Positions 7,393 to 16,047 are shown, counted from the first letter of the stretch. The stretch is DNA of 64,000 nucleotides from Erysipelotrichaceae bacterium (GCA_017512285.1 JAFWGU010000036.1:1-64000); one strand, 5' to 3'. Notes: a model not told the origin generated them from the letters alone. Numbers and translations: made by a program.

Positions 7393-8042
7393 GCCCTGTT
7401 CCTCAGCTTTCTGTTTTCCGTAATGATGAAGAAGGCGCATAAGCCCAGCATCACCGCAACGATGAGTATGGCGCAGTTGCGGAAGAATTCCTCCGGCAGG
7501 ATCATGATTATCTCATCCGTCCTGTAGTCGAAGATCCAGTTGGTCTTCCCCGGGAAGAATATGTGGTGGAAGGTCACGAAGGCCTTGTCAAAGTCGATGG
7601 CGCACACACTGGCAAGCAGCACTCCTCCAGCCAGCAAGCTTACCGCTCCCTTATACTGGGGAGTATGCAGCTTATAATCTGCCCTGATGCCCTTGTTTCC
7701 CAGCACCTTGAAGAGAACAAGCAGTGCTGAGCTTACAGCCAGTACGATGAAGTCCAGTCTGAACAGCTTTGCGACATCCTCAAAATGACTCTTTCCATCT
7801 TCGGAGTACTTCAGCTTTCCGGTTCCAAACGGTTTGCCGAAAACGCAGAAATCCATCATCTCATCATAGGACTCCCTGATTTCCTCCTTACTGAAGCCGG
7901 AATATTCTTCCAGATGCATCGGCTCGATGTGGGCATAGTAAAACGGTCTTACCAATAACGGTACGGCTATCGCAAACGAAAGAATAAAGGCCATCCAATT
8001 GACGGTCTGAAGCCAGTTCAGTATTATCCCCTTTTTCATCAT
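7389..8042 (-). CDS. TIGR01906-type integral membrane protein
   Basis: The 217-residue protein has four predicted membrane helices (about 15-33, 99-117, 132-149 and 190-208). The family's YSGFSKEEIRESYDEMMDF motif sits between helices 1 and 2, and HFEDV precedes helix 2. These proteins are widespread in Bacillota and have no assigned function. Both ends overlap neighbouring genes by ATGA, so it is firmly inside the operon. Confidence 0.8.
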   Translation of the reverse strand: MMKKGIILNWLQTVNWMAFILSFAIAVPLLVRPFYYAHIEPMHLEEYSGFSKEEIRESYDEMMDFCVFGKPFGTGKLKYSEDGKSHFEDVAKLFRLDFIVLAVSSALLVLFKVLGNKGIRADYKLHTPQYKGAVSLLAGGVLLASVCAIDFDKAFVTFHHIFFPGKTNWIFDYRTDEIIMILPEEFFRNCAILIVAVMLGLCAFFIITENRKLRNRA

Positions 8043-8632
8043 TCTTCCTCTTCAGGATGGTTTCTGAGATATTCCAGCAAGGCTCTGGTAGCCTTGCCGC
8101 GGTGAGACACTGAATTCTTTACTTCAGGCTCAAGTTCTGCGCTTGTCTTGCCAAACTGCGGAACCAGGAATATCGGATCATAACCGAAGCCGTTGTCTCC
8201 TCTTAATTCCATAGCTATCTCGCCTTCCATTATTCCCTCAAATACGTGTTCCACTCCCTTGTGATCGATCAGAGCTATGGCACAGGTAAACCAGGCATAA
8301 CGGTCATCCTTGTCCTGAAGTCTGGAAATGAGGGCCCTGTTCTTATAACCGTAGTCATGCGGTTCCAGGTAACGTGCTGAATAGATACCCGGTTCCCCGT
8401 TCAGTGCTCTGATGGACAGACCTGAATCATCGGCTATGGTCATCATCTTTACCTTGTCATGAACGCTTCTGGCCTTGATCAGGGCGTTTTCAGCGAACGT
8501 GGTTCCTGTCTCTTCAGGATCGACGTGTTCGATCTCACTTAAATCATGGACGCTGTAGCCTAACGGCTCCAGCATTTCCCTGTATTCTCTTGTCTTATTC
8601 TTATTGCCTGTGGCAATCATTATTTCCTTCAT
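8039..8632 (-). CDS. rdgB: Non-canonical purine NTP pyrophosphatase
   Basis: The 197-residue HAM1/RdgB protein has IATGNKNKTREY at the start, the catalytic IADDSGLSIRALNGEPGIYSAR segment and GFGYDPIFLVP. It hydrolyses dITP and XTP to keep deaminated purines out of nucleic acids. I place the start at ATG 8632, which has GGAG eight bases upstream. A GTG three codons earlier overlaps the preceding stop and has no ribosome site. Confidence 0.93.
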   Translation of the reverse strand: MKEIMIATGNKNKTREYREMLEPLGYSVHDLSEIEHVDPEETGTTFAENALIKARSVHDKVKMMTIADDSGLSIRALNGEPGIYSARYLEPHDYGYKNRALISRLQDKDDRYAWFTCAIALIDHKGVEHVFEGIMEGEIAMELRGDNGFGYDPIFLVPQFGKTSAELEPEVKNSVSHRGKATRALLEYLRNHPEEEE

Positions 8633-8637
8633 ACTGC

Positions 8638-9447
8638 TCACTCCATTGGATACTTAAGTGCAAGCCAGGCAGCAGTACGGTCTACCGCATCTGCCAGTTT
8701 GAACAGCTTGCATGTTGCATGGCCAACCGTTCCCTCGGCAACCATGCCTCTTTCTTCCATGTCCTTTCCTATTTCAACAAACTCATCTGAATCGAGAGTA
8801 ATGTCCAGATACTTTACCCACTTTCTGTAGCCGTTCTCTTCTATTGCCCCGCCCTGCAGATTTACCTTGCGGGCATTGGAACGGTATTCACCCAGATGCA
8901 TGCCGGTGCAGTTATCGTAACCTACGCCTAATAAAAGAACGTATGTTGGCAGGTTATACATTTCAGCAAGCGGTGACTGCTCTCCCAGAGGAAAATCCAG
9001 TGACTGTTTCTGAGCGATCAGCTTGCCATACTTGCCATATGTCACAAAGGCACAGCTTGGATGATAGGAACGGTAGGAACCAGGTCTTCTGTTGAGATTC
9101 TCGGCGATCCGACCCATGTGGGTTATGTCTGATTCGTCAGGCTTGAAGGCCGGTGTTGATTCTCTGATCTTGGCCCATAGCTGCCTTTCAGCCGGCGGAT
9201 TGACCCAGAATGACGGTTCGGTATTCTCTGAACTCTGAATCGGCATTACCAGGGTCCCGTTGAAGCCGACTGCTTCCAGCAGGGCATCAACGACACTTTG
9301 AGCACCGCCTACGACGTATCCCAGAGAACTGAGTGAACTGTGTACCTCAAGTACCATTCCCTCTCTTACGCCAAGTTTTCTCAGATCTTCAATGATATCA
9401 TTACGTGATATGACTTCAGTAAGTGTTTCCTTAGTAGATGAACTCAT
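8638..9447 (-). CDS. AAC(3)-family N-acetyltransferase (YokD-like)
   Basis: The 269-residue protein has the antibiotic_NAT fold signatures: LEVHSSLSSLGYVVGGAQSVVDAL, GTLVMPIQS, HPSCAFVTYGK and LLLGVGYDNCTGMHLGEY. Family members acetylate the 3-amino group of aminoglycosides, but many chromosomal Bacillota members have no proven drug activity. Its place in a housekeeping operon argues against recent acquisition as a resistance gene. It overlaps the upstream lipoprotein gene by 17 bases. Confidence 0.85.
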   Translation of the reverse strand: MSSSTKETLTEVISRNDIIEDLRKLGVREGMVLEVHSSLSSLGYVVGGAQSVVDALLEAVGFNGTLVMPIQSSENTEPSFWVNPPAERQLWAKIRESTPAFKPDESDITHMGRIAENLNRRPGSYRSYHPSCAFVTYGKYGKLIAQKQSLDFPLGEQSPLAEMYNLPTYVLLLGVGYDNCTGMHLGEYRSNARKVNLQGGAIEENGYRKWVKYLDITLDSDEFVEIGKDMEERGMVAEGTVGHATCKLFKLADAVDRTAAWLALKYPME

Positions 9448-9865
9448 GTTTCTGTAACCACCTCACTAAATCGTCGTACTCAATTACTCCTTCTTCAAGA
9501 TCAACTGCCTTGCCATCCTTCACTATGTAGGTTGAAGGCGTCAGATCAAGCTTGTACAGATAGTTGTAGATGATGTCCTTTACGGTATCTGACTCATAGT
9601 CATCAGCCGGCATGTAATAAAACGTTACATCATATCTGTCAACGAACTCCCTGACTATCGGCTCAAATCTGGCGCAGGAATCGCAGTCCTTGGTACCAGC
9701 AAACACGATGAAAGTTTCACCGTCATCAAACATCTTGCGGATGTCTTCCGGCTGTCTGGTTACTATCTTTCCCTTCTTGCCCCTGTAATCGCGGCTGTCA
9801 GCTGCACACCCTGTAACCAACAGCACCATTACCGCAAGAATTGCCAGCATCAGTTTTCTCATCAT
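9431..9865 (-). CDS. Thioredoxin-fold lipoprotein (CDSC active site)
   Basis: The 144-residue protein has a lipoprotein signal ending in LVTGC (Cys at about 20). A thioredoxin-like domain follows with FIVFAGTKDCDSCARFEP, the strand FYYMPAD and a TPSTYIVKDGK segment resembling the cis-proline region. It should sit on the outer face of the membrane, possibly as a disulfide or thiol reductant. A second thioredoxin-fold lipoprotein lies two genes upstream, on the other side of a PfkB kinase. Confidence 0.75.
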   Translation of the reverse strand: MMRKLMLAILAVMVLLVTGCAADSRDYRGKKGKIVTRQPEDIRKMFDDGETFIVFAGTKDCDSCARFEPIVREFVDRYDVTFYYMPADDYESDTVKDIIYNYLYKLDLTPSTYIVKDGKAVDLEEGVIEYDDLVRWLQKHEFIY

Positions 9866-9873
9866 GTACCTCG

Positions 9874-10821
9874 CTAGATGGCCAGTACGGTCACCTTGGC
9901 ATTCTTAAGCATGTCATCATGGAATGTCTTCAATAGTTTTTCGCTCATCAACGGGTTTACCGTCTCATTGCTCATCAGTGTCACATAGCTGGCTGCCATG
10001 GCATTGAACAGGGAATCCAGGAAAGTTCTGTTCTTGTGCTGACCGTATATGAACCCGGCCATGAAGCTGTCCCCGGCACCCGTCGTATTGACGATGTCCA
10101 TCGGAATGTTGGCCACGTGATAGGCTTCATTGCCGTTACTGGCAATTACCCCGTCTTTGCCAAGTGATATCACTATGTTCTTAACTCCCCTGTCCAGGAA
10201 AAAACACAGATTGTTAACGTAACCGTCAATGCTGGAGCACGGTAAATTCGACAGTTTCTCCGCTTCCAGCTGATTTGGTTTCAGGAAATACAGTTTGTCC
10301 AGGAACGGCAGAACCTTGACGGCCTTGGTCGTTGAGATCGGATCAGCAAAGATCCTGCATGGACAGTTCTGTACGAGTATCTGTATCTGATTAGTTGTCA
10401 GATTAGTATCTATAACCACAAAGTCATCTTCATCAGCTTCGGAGAGAACTCTGGAGACCTTTTCAACATCCAGATGAGACAGTATCTCCATGTCGGCAAT
10501 GGCCACGTTCATGTCGCCGTCAGGCTGTACGATCGCCAGATACAGAGACGTAGAATAATCCCTGAAGAACTGACAGTGGGTAAGCTTCATTCCTGCGTCA
10601 TGGCAGTGCTGACGCACCTGCTTACCGAAGTGATCCTCGGAAATGGCCGTGATGAATTCAACCTGACAGCCAAGTTTGGCCAGGTTACAGGCAATGTTAT
10701 GAGCTACGCCGCCAAAGGTATAGCTGACATGACCCGGATTGGAGTCAGCAGGTATTATCGGGGCAAAGCTGCGGGCCAGAATGTCAACGTTGGCACCGCC
10801 AATCACATATATCTTTCTCAT
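9874..10821 (-). CDS. PfkB-family carbohydrate kinase (pseudouridine-kinase-like)
   Basis: The protein has ribokinase-family signatures: the N-terminal IGGANVDI, the ADSNPGHVSYTFGGVAHNIA segment shared with pseudouridine kinases, and the C-terminal VNTTGAGDSFMAGFIYG with catalytic Asp. Substrate is predicted as a nucleoside or sugar; pseudouridine is the best guess from the SNPG motif, but no psuG glycosidase is nearby. I chose ATG 10821, which has GAGG at proper spacing. An ATG at 10827 sits too close to that site and would overlap the preceding stop. Confidence 0.8.
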   Translation of the reverse strand: MRKIYVIGGANVDILARSFAPIIPADSNPGHVSYTFGGVAHNIACNLAKLGCQVEFITAISEDHFGKQVRQHCHDAGMKLTHCQFFRDYSTSLYLAIVQPDGDMNVAIADMEILSHLDVEKVSRVLSEADEDDFVVIDTNLTTNQIQILVQNCPCRIFADPISTTKAVKVLPFLDKLYFLKPNQLEAEKLSNLPCSSIDGYVNNLCFFLDRGVKNIVISLGKDGVIASNGNEAYHVANIPMDIVNTTGAGDSFMAGFIYGQHKNRTFLDSLFNAMAASYVTLMSNETVNPLMSEKLLKTFHDDMLKNAKVTVLAI

Positions 10822-10823
10822 GC

Positions 10824-11378
10824 TCATTTCCTCACTAACAGGGCATCAAATTCCTTGCGCAGATTGTATTCAAGTCTGGCGACTTCCTTTTCCGTCATCT
10901 TTCTCTCCCGTGCCGGGTGAGTATTGACCGTACCTTCATGTACGTCAATTATCTTTCCCTGCTGAACGTAGAATATCGATGGCGCCCATAGTACAGGCTT
11001 GCCATCCTCTTCCGTTACGTATTCACTTGCCAGTTCCAAGAGCTTATCAAGGCCTTCCTGATCCTTAACGGTTTCATCGCTGAGAGAATTCAGATAGTAT
11101 ATCTTCATTTCCTTCTCCACACTGATTTTGTCCAGTACCGGCAGTAATTCCTCACACCATGGACAGCCCAGATGAGCCAGAAAGACGATGAATGTCTTCT
11201 TCTGATCCATCAGATCAAACATGGTATCAAGATTGATGTAGTAAAAGTTCTCGGTTTCATAACCGTAACCGGACATGTCACAGACATGCCCTTCAGGCTG
11301 ATCATATTCAACAGTCTTATCGCACCCCGTCAGAATTATCATCAGGGCGCACACTAAAAACAGAAATGTCTTTTTCAT
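10824..11378 (-). CDS. Thioredoxin-fold lipoprotein (CPWC active site)
   Basis: The 184-residue protein has a lipoprotein signal ending ILTGC (Cys 19). A thioredoxin-like domain follows with FIVFLAHLGCPWCEELLP and a WAPSIFYVQQGK segment near the cis-proline position. It is likely an extracytoplasmic thiol-disulfide protein. It heads the seven-gene operon that runs down to trmL. No ribosome site precedes the ATG. Instead an extended -10 box ends six bases before it, so the mRNA is predicted to be leaderless. Confidence 0.75.
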   Translation of the reverse strand: MKKTFLFLVCALMIILTGCDKTVEYDQPEGHVCDMSGYGYETENFYYINLDTMFDLMDQKKTFIVFLAHLGCPWCEELLPVLDKISVEKEMKIYYLNSLSDETVKDQEGLDKLLELASEYVTEEDGKPVLWAPSIFYVQQGKIIDVHEGTVNTHPARERKMTEKEVARLEYNLRKEFDALLVRK

Positions 11379-11384
11379 ATATTT

Positions 11385-11413
11385 ATATTAGCACAAAGAG
11401 GTTGTTTGGTTAA
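11385..11413 (-). promoter_or_regulatory. Promoter of the seven-gene operon, predicted to start at the ATG
   Basis: The minus strand has TTAACC (11413-11408), 17 bases, then TGCTAATAT, an extended -10 (TAATAT at 11390-11385). Six bases later comes the ATG at 11378, where transcription should begin. Confidence 0.5.
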
Positions 11414-11419
11414 TTGTTG

Positions 11420-11449
11420 TTGACATATCACCTGTCCGTAAACTATAAT
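11420..11449 (+). promoter_or_regulatory. Consensus plus-strand promoter of a candidate small RNA
   Basis: A perfect TTGACA (11420-11425) and perfect TATAAT (11444-11449) are separated by 18 bases. The predicted start is near 11456. No plus-strand gene follows, only a terminator about 110 bases later. Confidence 0.65.
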
Positions 11450-11453
11450 CTAA

Positions 11454-11481
11454 ATTGTAGTTAGCATATGCTAACTACAAT
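11454..11481. promoter_or_regulatory. 28-bp perfect palindrome at the predicted start site
   Basis: The half-site ATTGTAGTTAGCAT is followed directly by its reverse complement, a perfect 28-bp palindrome covering about -2 to +26 of the plus promoter. It could be an operator for a dimeric repressor. In the transcript it would instead form a stable 5' hairpin. Confidence 0.6.
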
Positions 11482-11570
11482 GATAAACATTTTGTCATCA
11501 TTCTTTCCTTGTAAGCTTTTGTTCAGCATTAGCATTTAAAATCCCGCACTGGCATGCGGGATTTTATCTT
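11456..11570 (+). ncRNA. Candidate small RNA, about 115 nt
   Basis: The interval runs from a consensus plus-strand promoter to a strong intrinsic terminator. The predicted RNA has a 5' hairpin from the palindrome, a mostly unstructured pyrimidine-rich middle with TTCTTTCCTT, and the terminator stem. The only plus-strand frame inside (about 23 codons) has no ribosome site. I know no family for it. The CU-rich stretch could pair with Shine-Dalgarno sequences as in several Bacillota sRNAs, but that is inference. Confidence 0.45.
11537..11566. terminator. Bidirectional terminator (small RNA on plus, GH36 gene on minus)
   Basis: A 12-bp perfect stem (TAAAATCCCGCA and its complement) with a six-base loop is flanked by T-rich sequence on the plus side (TTTTATCTTTT) and TTTTAAAT on the minus side. 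Confidence 0.75.
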
Positions 11571-11588
11571 TTATCTGCTCTTTTCTGC

Positions 11589-13142
11589 TTATTTCAGCTG
11601 CAGTTTTTTCTTCTTGCCGTCGATCTTATATTCGATGTGCGGCGTCTTATCGTAAACCATTTCAATGTCCGTGGCCTTTTCTCTTAATTCAATGGCATCC
11701 TTGAATTCCCTGATCTGTTCCTCACTGTAGTTTGCCGGATTATCAGAGGTCAGAAGGATTCCATCCATCAGAGCATCAATGGCGTACAGATACTGCTTTT
11801 CCTCCTTTGACAGTACGATGTTATCGTCACGCAGGAAGAATACGTCCGGGTCATTGATCCAGGCCCTGTTATTCAGCTGACGGCGGTAAATGGTATTGTC
11901 AATGGAGTGACTTGTGGAAACTCTTTCCCTGTGAGCATACTGCATGATCCTCTTATCATCCCAGTCCAGGGAAACATCACAGCCGATGCGGCAGTAGTCA
12001 ACCAGTCCGAAGGCCGGCATCATCGGAACACCGCACCCTAATATCAGCTTATCCTTACAGACTTCTCTTAAGAGTTTCATCGCATCGATCATCTTGCCTG
12101 CACGGCTTCTCGTCTTGCTTGGGAACGGCGCCGCAGCGTACAGGAAGTCCAGTTTTACCAGGTCAAATCCCCACTCATCAAATACTCTCTTAAACACCTT
12201 GCGGATATGCTTTATTACTGCCGGATTATCCAGATCCAGGGAGTAGAATCCACCCCAGTTGGAACCGTTCAACCAGTTTTTGCCGTTTACCTTTAAGAGC
12301 CAGTCCTGGTGCTTCTGATATATTTCTGACTTCTTGGTACAGACGAATGGAGCCAGCCAGATGCCGGCCAGATATCCCTCTGCATGAATGCGGTCGCATA
12401 CTGCCTTCATGCCGTTAGGGAACTTGACCTTGTCAGGTTCAAGCCAGTCACCGACTGTCGGTTCCCAGCCATCATCGACCTGGAACAGGTTACCCTTGAT
12501 GAGCACCTTCTTACAGCCCTCAAGATCTTCCAGAATGCTGTTTTCACTGATGTCTTCATAGCGGTTGTACCAGCTTGAGTAACCTACAAGTCTCTTGGCC
12601 TTAGGCGGCTCAATGCCCAGTTCCTTAAACCAGCCGTCAAATACTTCCTTCTCACTGCCTTCGTGATAGTAAAGATCAAAGGCGTGGAAACAGCCATTCT
12701 GTTTCAGTCCCTCGCAGTCGCGGGTAATGGTCAGCTTATTGGTCTTGCAGCTGTAACGGAAGATCGTGTAGCCCGGATCCTCATCCAGGGAGGCAAATAG
12801 TCTGAACTTATTGCCATTGCGGAAATAGCAGTATGAGAAGCCATGGAAGATTCCCTTCCTGCGCTCATACTTTACAAAGTGATAGTCAGCGTATCTGTCC
12901 AGGGCAAATCTCCTGATCAGTACCTTAGGTAATCTTGCAGGATAGATGGCATCCTGATCAGTATACTCAGGTGACCAGCTCCAGGACTGATAACCGTTGA
13001 AGAATACCTTCTCACTCATCGGTACTTCCAGTTCGGCCACGGCCCTGGTTATGGTTTCATTATCCAGGTCAACCGTTATGTGATTGACTCTTTCCAGTTC
13101 TGCTTCTCCTCTTTTATTGTTTACTACCCATTTGATCTTCAT
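11589..13142 (-). CDS. Alpha-galactosidase-like glycoside hydrolase, family GH36
   Basis: The 517-residue protein has the GH36 (clan D) barrel. QVDDGW lies near residue 221-226, the nucleophile region FDLVKLDFLY contains Asp332, and the acid/base region RIGCDVSLDW contains Asp389. It is shorter than typical 700-residue GH36 enzymes and has no signal peptide, so it should act on intracellular alpha-galactosides such as melibiose- or raffinose-type sugars. It lies four bases after the GH2 gene in a TetR-controlled operon. No sugar transporter is present in the operon. Confidence 0.85.
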   Translation of the reverse strand: MKIKWVVNNKRGEAELERVNHITVDLDNETITRAVAELEVPMSEKVFFNGYQSWSWSPEYTDQDAIYPARLPKVLIRRFALDRYADYHFVKYERRKGIFHGFSYCYFRNGNKFRLFASLDEDPGYTIFRYSCKTNKLTITRDCEGLKQNGCFHAFDLYYHEGSEKEVFDGWFKELGIEPPKAKRLVGYSSWYNRYEDISENSILEDLEGCKKVLIKGNLFQVDDGWEPTVGDWLEPDKVKFPNGMKAVCDRIHAEGYLAGIWLAPFVCTKKSEIYQKHQDWLLKVNGKNWLNGSNWGGFYSLDLDNPAVIKHIRKVFKRVFDEWGFDLVKLDFLYAAAPFPSKTRSRAGKMIDAMKLLREVCKDKLILGCGVPMMPAFGLVDYCRIGCDVSLDWDDKRIMQYAHRERVSTSHSIDNTIYRRQLNNRAWINDPDVFFLRDDNIVLSKEEKQYLYAIDALMDGILLTSDNPANYSEEQIREFKDAIELREKATDIEMVYDKTPHIEYKIDGKKKKLQLK

Positions 13143-13146
13143 GTTT

Positions 13147-15477
13147 CTATTCCTTTACCGTAAATTCAATTACTACGTCTTCCAGTCCGCTGGCAGATGC
13201 CGTAAGCTTACCTGCACCGCTTCTGCCAACCGTTCTGATGTATGTACCAGTCATGCCACCTTCAGCCGTTGCGCATTCAGGTCCGACAACTTCAATGTCA
13301 CCTTCTGCCGCAAACCTTACCGGCAGCTGAGCATACGGTGCGATGTTGTCATATTCATCGAGCACTCTTACTCTTACGGCCGCCATGTCATACATGTCGC
13401 CTTCATGCAGTTCCGTTGCGCTCTGTCTGACTTCAAGATGAAGCCTGCTGCTGGGGCATAATGTCCTTGAAACGGCAACTTCACCGTTCTTTATGCCGTC
13501 AAATCTCCATACCGTGGCTTCCCCGCCCCAGTTACCGACATATTTGCCGAACAGGACGACACCGTCCTCATATTTCAGCTTGTACTTCATCATGGCATAG
13601 CCCATCTTGGCCTTATCTTTCAGAGGCATGTCATTGATGCCGTTTTTGGCTGCTGACAACAGGCAGTCATGCAGCAGTTTTTCCTTATCTCCGGTGAAGC
13701 CCTCATTGGTCTCAAGAAGCTTGCCGATCGTATCATCTATCAGCAACGGTCCGTGCTTGAGAGCCTTGAACTCTGATTCCTTGAATTCCTTTACGAATAC
13801 GTCATTCTTATAAAGCTTTACGCTGTCAGCGTTGGTAAACACATAGAAACTGCCGACGTTGCCGCCAGGATAGTCACCGATGTCCATTGAAGTTCCGACT
13901 TCCAGAACACTGTCCTTATCTCCCTGCATTGCATAGACCGCACTGGCCAGTTTCGGGTTTCTGAACATGTCCATTACACCGTGGTAACATACTCTGTCAC
14001 CGCTGCCGAAATCCTTGTGCGTTGCATAGTCAAACATGCACCACTGGAATACACCGGCATGTTCCCCGCTGCCTAAGGCTGCGTTCATTACTCTGGCATG
14101 TCTTAAGGCATGTTCCTGTCTCAATGACCACTTGTCAAATGACTTGGTCGGGAACATGTGACCGTTTGCCTCGGAAATCAGGAATGACTTCTTGACGTCA
14201 GGAGTGATGTCCTTCTTCTTTCTGGCACCCGGATTATTGCCGGTATGAGAGAAATCGTTATAGGCATATACGTCTTCCAGCAGATGGCTCTTCTCGATGT
14301 ATCTGACTCCTGAAGTAGGTCTGGTCGGATCCAGTTCATGAGCTATCTTGTTGGTTGCGGTATAGAATTCATCGTCATCCTGACTTTCATTTATTCTTAC
14401 GCCCCATAATACGATTGACGGGTGGTTGCGGTACTGCAGGATCATTTCCCTTACATGCTGGCAGGCAACTTTCTTCCATTCCAGATCGCCGATATGCTGC
14501 CAGCCGGGGATCTCCGTGAATACCAGAAGTCCCTTTTCATCACAGGCATCAATGAAGGCTTGTGACTGCGGGTAGTGAGATGTTCTGACAGCGTTGCAGC
14601 AGAGTTCTTCCTTTAAGATCCTGGCATCTTCAACCTGCAGTGAATCACTTACGGCATAGCCGACATAAGGATAGTTCTGATGTCTGTCCAGTCCTCTCAT
14701 GACCATTCTTAAGCCGTTGAGATAGAAGCCGTCTGTTCTGAATTCTGCCAGTCTGAAACCGAATCTGGCCGTTTTCACTGAACCGTTGGCCAGGCTGACT
14801 TCACATATGTATAGGTTGGGATTATCACAGTTCCACAGCTTTGGATCCGGAACTCTTAAGGTAATGTCATTCTTATCCGTGATCTTTTCACCGACTACTG
14901 TGCCGTCAAGCTCCTTTACTCTGATCGTCTTTTCCAGATTTTCATCACCGTCAATTGTGGTAATGACGTGAACGGTATCCAGTGACGGTGTTGAAACGAA
15001 GATGTCGGAAATGAAATCCTTCTCCTCAATGTCCAGCCATACCGGTCTGTAGATGCCGCCATAGGTCAGATAGTCAATTACAAAGCCGAATGGCGGAACG
15101 GTTGGATTCTCCGTGCTGTCCAGTTTTACAGCAACTTCGCACTTCTCACCGGCGATGACATGATTGGTGATCTCTACGCGGAATGCCGTGTAGCCTCCCT
15201 TATGGGTCATCAGCTCAATGCCGTTGACATAAACCGTCGCAATGTGTGCTGCCCCGTCAAACTGCAAAAAGATCCTCTTGCCGTCTGCCTTCTTGGGAAT
15301 GGAAATCTTACGGCGGTAGCCGCTGATCATCTGATAATCCCTTTCATTGATGTAGTGCAGAGGCAGCTCTTTTACGGTATGCGGTATGCGTACCTTTTCA
15401 TTACTTCCGTCACGCCATCTCAGAAAGTCCTCATTCCACTCCGTGGTGAATTCCCAGTTATTGTTCAAAGCTATCAT
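13147..15477 (-). CDS. Glycoside hydrolase family 2 protein (beta-galactosidase/glucuronidase type)
   Basis: The 776-residue protein has a jelly-roll N-terminal domain, an Ig-like domain and the GH2 barrel. The acid/base Glu364 is in WGVRINES, and the nucleophile Glu436 is in ISEANG. A C-terminal Ig-like region follows, with YAQLPVRFAAEGDIEVVGP. RGLDRHQNYP near 261-270 is the conserved GH2 region. No signal peptide is present, so it is cytoplasmic. The exact substrate (galactoside, glucuronide or other) cannot be read from the sequence. It is partnered with GH36, which suggests breakdown of a mixed galactoside-containing glycan. Confidence 0.88.
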   Translation of the reverse strand: MIALNNNWEFTTEWNEDFLRWRDGSNEKVRIPHTVKELPLHYINERDYQMISGYRRKISIPKKADGKRIFLQFDGAAHIATVYVNGIELMTHKGGYTAFRVEITNHVIAGEKCEVAVKLDSTENPTVPPFGFVIDYLTYGGIYRPVWLDIEEKDFISDIFVSTPSLDTVHVITTIDGDENLEKTIRVKELDGTVVGEKITDKNDITLRVPDPKLWNCDNPNLYICEVSLANGSVKTARFGFRLAEFRTDGFYLNGLRMVMRGLDRHQNYPYVGYAVSDSLQVEDARILKEELCCNAVRTSHYPQSQAFIDACDEKGLLVFTEIPGWQHIGDLEWKKVACQHVREMILQYRNHPSIVLWGVRINESQDDDEFYTATNKIAHELDPTRPTSGVRYIEKSHLLEDVYAYNDFSHTGNNPGARKKKDITPDVKKSFLISEANGHMFPTKSFDKWSLRQEHALRHARVMNAALGSGEHAGVFQWCMFDYATHKDFGSGDRVCYHGVMDMFRNPKLASAVYAMQGDKDSVLEVGTSMDIGDYPGGNVGSFYVFTNADSVKLYKNDVFVKEFKESEFKALKHGPLLIDDTIGKLLETNEGFTGDKEKLLHDCLLSAAKNGINDMPLKDKAKMGYAMMKYKLKYEDGVVLFGKYVGNWGGEATVWRFDGIKNGEVAVSRTLCPSSRLHLEVRQSATELHEGDMYDMAAVRVRVLDEYDNIAPYAQLPVRFAAEGDIEVVGPECATAEGGMTGTYIRTVGRSGAGKLTASASGLEDVVIEFTVKE

Positions 15478-15480
15478 GAA

Positions 15481-16038
15481 TCATCTCTCCTTAATTCCAT
15501 TGATAATTATCTCTGCCATACTGTCCAGTGCTTCAGTATAGTTAATGTCATTGCTCTCCAGTATCCCGTCATTGATGAAAGATCTGATCGATGAGGATAC
15601 CATTGTCTTCAGTACCGGAATGCTGACTTTCTTCAGTATTCCCTGTTTCTGCCCCTGTTCGATTAATTCTATTACCGGATCCCATCCCGTCTCCAGGTAT
15701 TGCCTTACCCTCTTATAGACGGCAGGATACTTTTCCTCCAGATGTTCCAGCTTGCGGAAGTCGATGTTGAGATATTCATCAGGCAAAGCTACCAGCATCT
15801 TCTTCAGCTTGTCCTCATAGGGCATTTCCTCAGCGATTATCTGTTTCTTCTTGTTCTGAATGGACGCAAAAACCTGATCTGCCATGGTCATTAACAGATC
15901 CTCCTTGCATTTGAAGTAAACGTAGATCGTCTTCTTGCTGATGTGCAGCTGTTCACTTATTTCATCCAGGGTAAATCTTAATCCCTTCTGATTGAAAAGC
16001 TCAGTTGCCTTATCAATTATCTGCTGGTTTAGTTCCAT
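15481..16038 (-). CDS. TetR/AcrR family transcriptional regulator of the glycosidase operon
   Basis: The 185-residue protein (start MELNQQII at 16038, with GGAGGA just upstream) has a TetR helix-turn-helix in residues about 1-47, including FTLDEISEQLHISKKTIYVYFKCKEDLL. A helical ligand-binding domain follows. It is the first gene of the TetR-GH2-GH36 operon. A perfect 10-bp inverted repeat lies between the promoter -10 box and its start codon, so autorepression relieved by a sugar-derived ligand is likely. Confidence 0.85.
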   Translation of the reverse strand: MELNQQIIDKATELFNQKGLRFTLDEISEQLHISKKTIYVYFKCKEDLLMTMADQVFASIQNKKKQIIAEEMPYEDKLKKMLVALPDEYLNIDFRKLEHLEEKYPAVYKRVRQYLETGWDPVIELIEQGQKQGILKKVSIPVLKTMVSSSIRSFINDGILESNDINYTEALDSMAEIIINGIKER

Positions 16039-16047
16039 CGTTCCTCC

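Noticed and set aside
8638-9447. Acquired aminoglycoside-resistance gene
   Set aside because: It is embedded in a housekeeping operon with overlapping ends and no mobile element nearby; family membership alone does not show resistance.
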